Of a stretch of 64,000 nucleotides of DNA, positions 61,321 through 64,000 are shown piece by piece. The translations under genes and the position numbers were made by a program. This DNA is from Pelagibacterium halotolerans B2. Its GTDB lineage: Bacteria > Pseudomonadota > Alphaproteobacteria > Rhizobiales > Devosiaceae. Numbering within the stretch: the first letter of the stretch is position 1; every line of letters starts with the position of its first letter. The stretch lies in the NCBI RefSeq assembly GCF_000230555.1, contig NC_016078.1:2480001-2544000 (forward strand), given 5' to 3'. Below the pieces are notes generated by a model, which was not told the DNA's origin, made no database searches, and worked only from the letters and a program-made list of their open reading frames with translations.

Positions 61321-62774
61321 CAGTCGAGCGCGATGTGAATATTCTTCTCGCGCGTGAAGCTGAGCATCTCCCCCAGGCACTCCTCGCGCCCGATACCTGA
61401 TTGCTTGACCCCGCCGAAAGGCGCGCCGAGGAAATGCGGTCCGGCCTTGTTGATCCACACGAACCCGGCATCGGCGCGTTGCGCCATGCGATGCGCCCGC
61501 ACAAGATCGCGCGTCCAGATCGAGCAGGTCAGCCCATACTCGACGCTATTGGTGATCTCGATCGCCTTATCCTCGTCGGTCCATTTCAGGATCGAAAGCA
61601 CGGGACCAAAAATCTCCTCGCGCGCTATCGTCATATCCGGCGTCACATCGGCAAAGATCGTCGGAGCGACGAAATTGCCCTTTTCCAGGCCAGCGACATC
61701 GGCCGGTCCTCCACCGGCGACCAGCCGCGCGCCCTCGGTCTTGCCGATCTCGATGTAGCGCAGCACCTTTTCGTACTGTGCCCGGCTGATGAGAGCGCCC
61801 ATCGTGGTTTGCGGGTCGGTCGGATCACCGGGTCTGAAAGCCGCCAGCTTCTCGACGACCCGCGCGATCACCGCATCGTAAATCTCCGCATGGATCAGCG
61901 CCCGACTGGTCGAACCGCATGATTGCCCGCACCACGAAAAATTCATGCCCGCCACGATGCCCTGCGCCACCTTGTCGATATCGACATCGGCGCAGGCGAT
62001 CAGTGCGTTCTTGCCGCCCAGTTCGAGCATCACCGGCTTGACCGTCTTCGCCGCCTCGGCCATCACCGCTCGGCCGGTCGGCACCGATCCTATCAGTCCC
62101 ACCATCGCCACGTCCGGGTGCCCGGCCAGCACCTTGCCCGCCTCGACGCCACCATTGACGCAATTGAGAACGCCGGGAGGAAACACCCCCTCCAGCAGTT
62201 CGAAAAACCGCAGAACCGACAGGGGCGCCTGCTCGGCCGGCTTTATGATGACGGTGTTGCCCGCCGCCAGTGGCGCTGCCATCTTCGCTCCGCAAAACAT
62301 CAGCGGGTGATTGTAAGCGATGATGCGTCCCACGACCCCCAGCGGCTCGCGCTGGGTGAAGTTGACGGCATCGGGCCCCATGGGGATGCTCTCGCCCTTG
62401 ATCTCGGTCACCAGCCCGGCAAAAAAGTCCAGCCCGTCGGCCGCCATGTCGACGTCCTTGAGCATTGCAGACACGGGGTTTCCGCTTTCTGCCGCATCGA
62501 GCTTTGCCAGTTCGGCCTTGTTCTCGCGCAGGATGCGTGCCGCGATCTTGAGCGCGGCGGCCCGGTGACGCGGTGGCGTATCGCGCCAGCCGCGAAAAGC
62601 CGCCTTTGCTGCCGCGATCGCCTGCGCCATGTCCTCGCCAGACCCCACCGCCACCGGACCGAAACGCTCCCCCGTCGCGGGGCTGGCGGTCTGGCGCGTC
62701 TGGCCATCCTTTGGCGCGTGCCATGCCCCGCCATAATAGAGGTCGCGATTTTTGGGCAATGTCAAAGTACTCAT
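61320..62774 (-). CDS. NAD(P)-dependent aldehyde dehydrogenase
   Basis: A 484-residue classical aldehyde dehydrogenase. The general base Glu lies in LELGGKNALIA, the catalytic Cys in CGQSCGSTSRALIH, and EEIFGPVLSILKW and the tail GGVKQSGIGREECLGE are normal. AAAGGAGGAG precedes the ATG at 62774. It follows the ThDP enzyme gene by 13 bases, and the pair resembles benzoylformate decarboxylase with benzaldehyde dehydrogenase. The frame upstream to 63086 is a shadow of that gene. The stop is a tandem TGA-TAA. Confidence 0.92.
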   Translation of the reverse strand: MSTLTLPKNRDLYYGGAWHAPKDGQTRQTASPATGERFGPVAVGSGEDMAQAIAAAKAAFRGWRDTPPRHRAAALKIAARILRENKAELAKLDAAESGNPVSAMLKDVDMAADGLDFFAGLVTEIKGESIPMGPDAVNFTQREPLGVVGRIIAYNHPLMFCGAKMAAPLAAGNTVIIKPAEQAPLSVLRFFELLEGVFPPGVLNCVNGGVEAGKVLAGHPDVAMVGLIGSVPTGRAVMAEAAKTVKPVMLELGGKNALIACADVDIDKVAQGIVAGMNFSWCGQSCGSTSRALIHAEIYDAVIARVVEKLAAFRPGDPTDPQTTMGALISRAQYEKVLRYIEIGKTEGARLVAGGGPADVAGLEKGNFVAPTIFADVTPDMTIAREEIFGPVLSILKWTDEDKAIEITNSVEYGLTCSIWTRDLVRAHRMAQRADAGFVWINKAGPHFLGAPFGGVKQSGIGREECLGEMLSFTREKNIHIALD

Positions 62775-62787
62775 CAAAACTCCTCCT

Positions 62788-64000
62788 TTACGCCTCCGGC
62801 TTGAGCCCGAAATCCTTGGCGTAGCCAGGCTCGATCCGCGCATCGATGAGGTAACGCCCGCCGCCCCGCACGATTTCGGTGCCGCGCGCAATCGCCTGTT
62901 GCAGATCGGCATGGGTGCGAACCGGACCTTCCCCGTCGAACCCCTGCGCCCTGGCCATCGCCAGGATATCGACTTCGGGATCGGTAAGACGCTGGCCGAT
63001 CCAGCGGTTTTCGGCCGGGCGCCTGCGTGCCAAGGCAACGCGCTCCTGATGCAGTTCGTCGTTGAAATAGGACGTGTTGTTGCCAACGATCACCAACAGC
63101 GGCAGGTCGAGATGACTGGCGGTCCACAGGGCGTTGATGCCCATCACCGTATCGCCATCCCCCAGAACTGCCGTCACCACACGCCCCGAATTGCGCAACG
63201 CAAGCGCCGCGCCGACCGCATGCCCGGGCCCGATGCCCACGGCACCCCCGCCATCCTTGCCCAGATAGGCCAGGGGATCGTTGAACCGGCAGGCCGTGCG
63301 GGGCCATCCAAGCGGCAAGCGGACATAGGTGACATCGCCCGTATCGGCCAACGCGCGCACCGCCATGGCAAAATCGCCGAGCGATATGCAGTCGTCCCTG
63401 TCTCCGATTGGGGCCGCCGGCAGATGCGCCGTCCAGTGGGGTCCGGAAAAATCCCAGTCCGTCCCTGTATCATTGCCCCCGAGCGCCGCCAGAAGCTGAT
63501 GCGCCAGCCGGTCGGGATGAGCGAGGATGGAAATATCGGCTGCCGCAAGCGCCTGGATATCCATCGAGAACCCGTTGGCCATCATCTGGTCGAGCGAGCA
63601 CTGAACGACCGGCACACCAATCGGGCTCACGGTCTGCGCCATGTCGGTGCAACTGCGCAGGAAGCCCGCCAGATCCATCCAGTCGAAACTCACGATCAGA
63701 TCGGCTGCGGCGATGACATCCCTTTCCTCGTCCGAACGGTGCTCGGCGCAGGGCGCCACCAGATGCTGGGGATGATCGGTCGGAAACGCCGCCGGATTGT
63801 GGATCGAGGTCATCGCCACCGCACCGGTCTTTTCGACCAGCGCCACCCGTGCCGCCCAGTCCTCTTCACTGCGCGAAACGCGCCCGAACAAAAATACCGG
63901 CCGCTTCGCGCGAGCGAGCAATTCTTTCAGTTCCGCCAGCGTCTCGGCGGGCGCCGCCGGCATGCTTGCTGCAGCAAAACGCTCCAGCGGCGGCACGGTG
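62788..64000 (-). CDS. Thiamine-diphosphate enzyme (benzoylformate decarboxylase/acetolactate synthase-like), 5' end beyond the window
   Basis: At least 404 residues of the middle and C-terminal ThDP-enzyme domains are present; the N-terminal pyrimidine-binding domain with the catalytic Glu lies past the window edge. The cofactor motif is GDGDTVMGINALWTASHLDL with NN about 32 residues on, in VGNNTSYFND. The middle domain has the VFLFGRVSRSEEDWAARVAL pattern. Relatives include benzoylformate, oxalyl-CoA and phenylpyruvate decarboxylases and acetolactate synthase. Pairing with an aldehyde dehydrogenase favours a decarboxylase that releases an aldehyde. Confidence 0.85.
   Translation of the reverse strand, partial: TVPPLERFAAASMPAAPAETLAELKELLARAKRPVFLFGRVSRSEEDWAARVALVEKTGAVAMTSIHNPAAFPTDHPQHLVAPCAEHRSDEERDVIAAADLIVSFDWMDLAGFLRSCTDMAQTVSPIGVPVVQCSLDQMMANGFSMDIQALAAADISILAHPDRLAHQLLAALGGNDTGTDWDFSGPHWTAHLPAAPIGDRDDCISLGDFAMAVRALADTGDVTYVRLPLGWPRTACRFNDPLAYLGKDGGGAVGIGPGHAVGAALALRNSGRVVTAVLGDGDTVMGINALWTASHLDLPLLVIVGNNTSYFNDELHQERVALARRRPAENRWIGQRLTDPEVDILAMARAQGFDGEGPVRTHADLQQAIARGTEIVRGGGRYLIDARIEPGYAKDFGLKPEA

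Noticed and set aside
1..64000. CRISPR arrays, insertion sequences, prophage, tRNA or rRNA genes
   Set aside because: No regularly spaced direct repeats, transposase or integrase reading frames, or cloverleaf-like or rRNA-like stretches were found in the gaps, which are nearly all under 300 bases.

Overview
The window is a high-GC, densely coded chromosomal segment of an alphaproteobacterium. It carries trcR (DUF1013), gapR (DUF2312), a split proton-translocating transhydrogenase (pntAA/pntAB/pntB) beside a 57-residue aa3-oxidase subunit IV, a rpoE-chrR pair, DUF1036 next to pyk and a cysteine-free bL36. That set points to Hyphomicrobiales, and the general flavour suggests Devosiaceae (Devosia or Pelagibacterium-like); the genus is a guess. 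No rRNA, tRNA, CRISPR array, insertion sequence or phage gene was seen.

Left part (1-28 kb) is mostly core: trcR, a TauE-type exporter, two YdcH-like DUF465 proteins, a siderophore-interacting flavoprotein, a long AI-2E permease with cytosolic sensor-like domains, purEK, rpsU, a small stress/oxidoreductase group, the pnt operon, an M3 peptidase, a twin-arginine SDR with a convergent LysR, a sigma-54 response regulator followed by an L,D-transpeptidase, a DUF882 peptidase, dxs, gapR, pyk and rpmJ. A near-consensus -24/-12 promoter lies between the sigma-54 regulator and the L,D-transpeptidase, which suggests direct control of cell-wall cross-linking.

Middle part (28-44.6 kb) is uptake and fatty-acid use: an oppABCDF-type ABC operon, then a beta-oxidation locus. 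fadE-fadJ-fadI run left and fadD-merR run right from one 435-bp promoter region. Each promoter has the same operator, TTGACGTTnACGT, placed over its -35 box, and the MerR protein is the obvious candidate to bind it. A PAS-GAF-GGDEF-EAL protein with a degenerate GGDEF site is convergent with merR.

At 44.7-50.4 kb an ALDH7-type dehydrogenase precedes a singlet-oxygen-type stress locus. rpoE, chrR and a DUF2177 membrane protein run right; a FAD amine-oxidase-like protein and a DUF1365 protein run left. Matching ECF-type promoters face both ways.

The right end (50.4-64 kb) is an accessory catabolic island. It holds RraA-type aldolase, Gfo/Idh dehydrogenase, LigA and LigB extradiol dioxygenase subunits, an ABC importer with a divergent binding protein, a TctCAB tripartite importer, a 4,5-dihydroxyphthalate-decarboxylase homologue, an aldehyde dehydrogenase and a ThDP enzyme cut by the window edge. 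Together they read as uptake and meta-cleavage of a carboxylated aromatic compound such as phthalate or protocatechuate, with two transport systems. The steps normally done by LigI and LigJ, and any pathway regulator, are not in the window.
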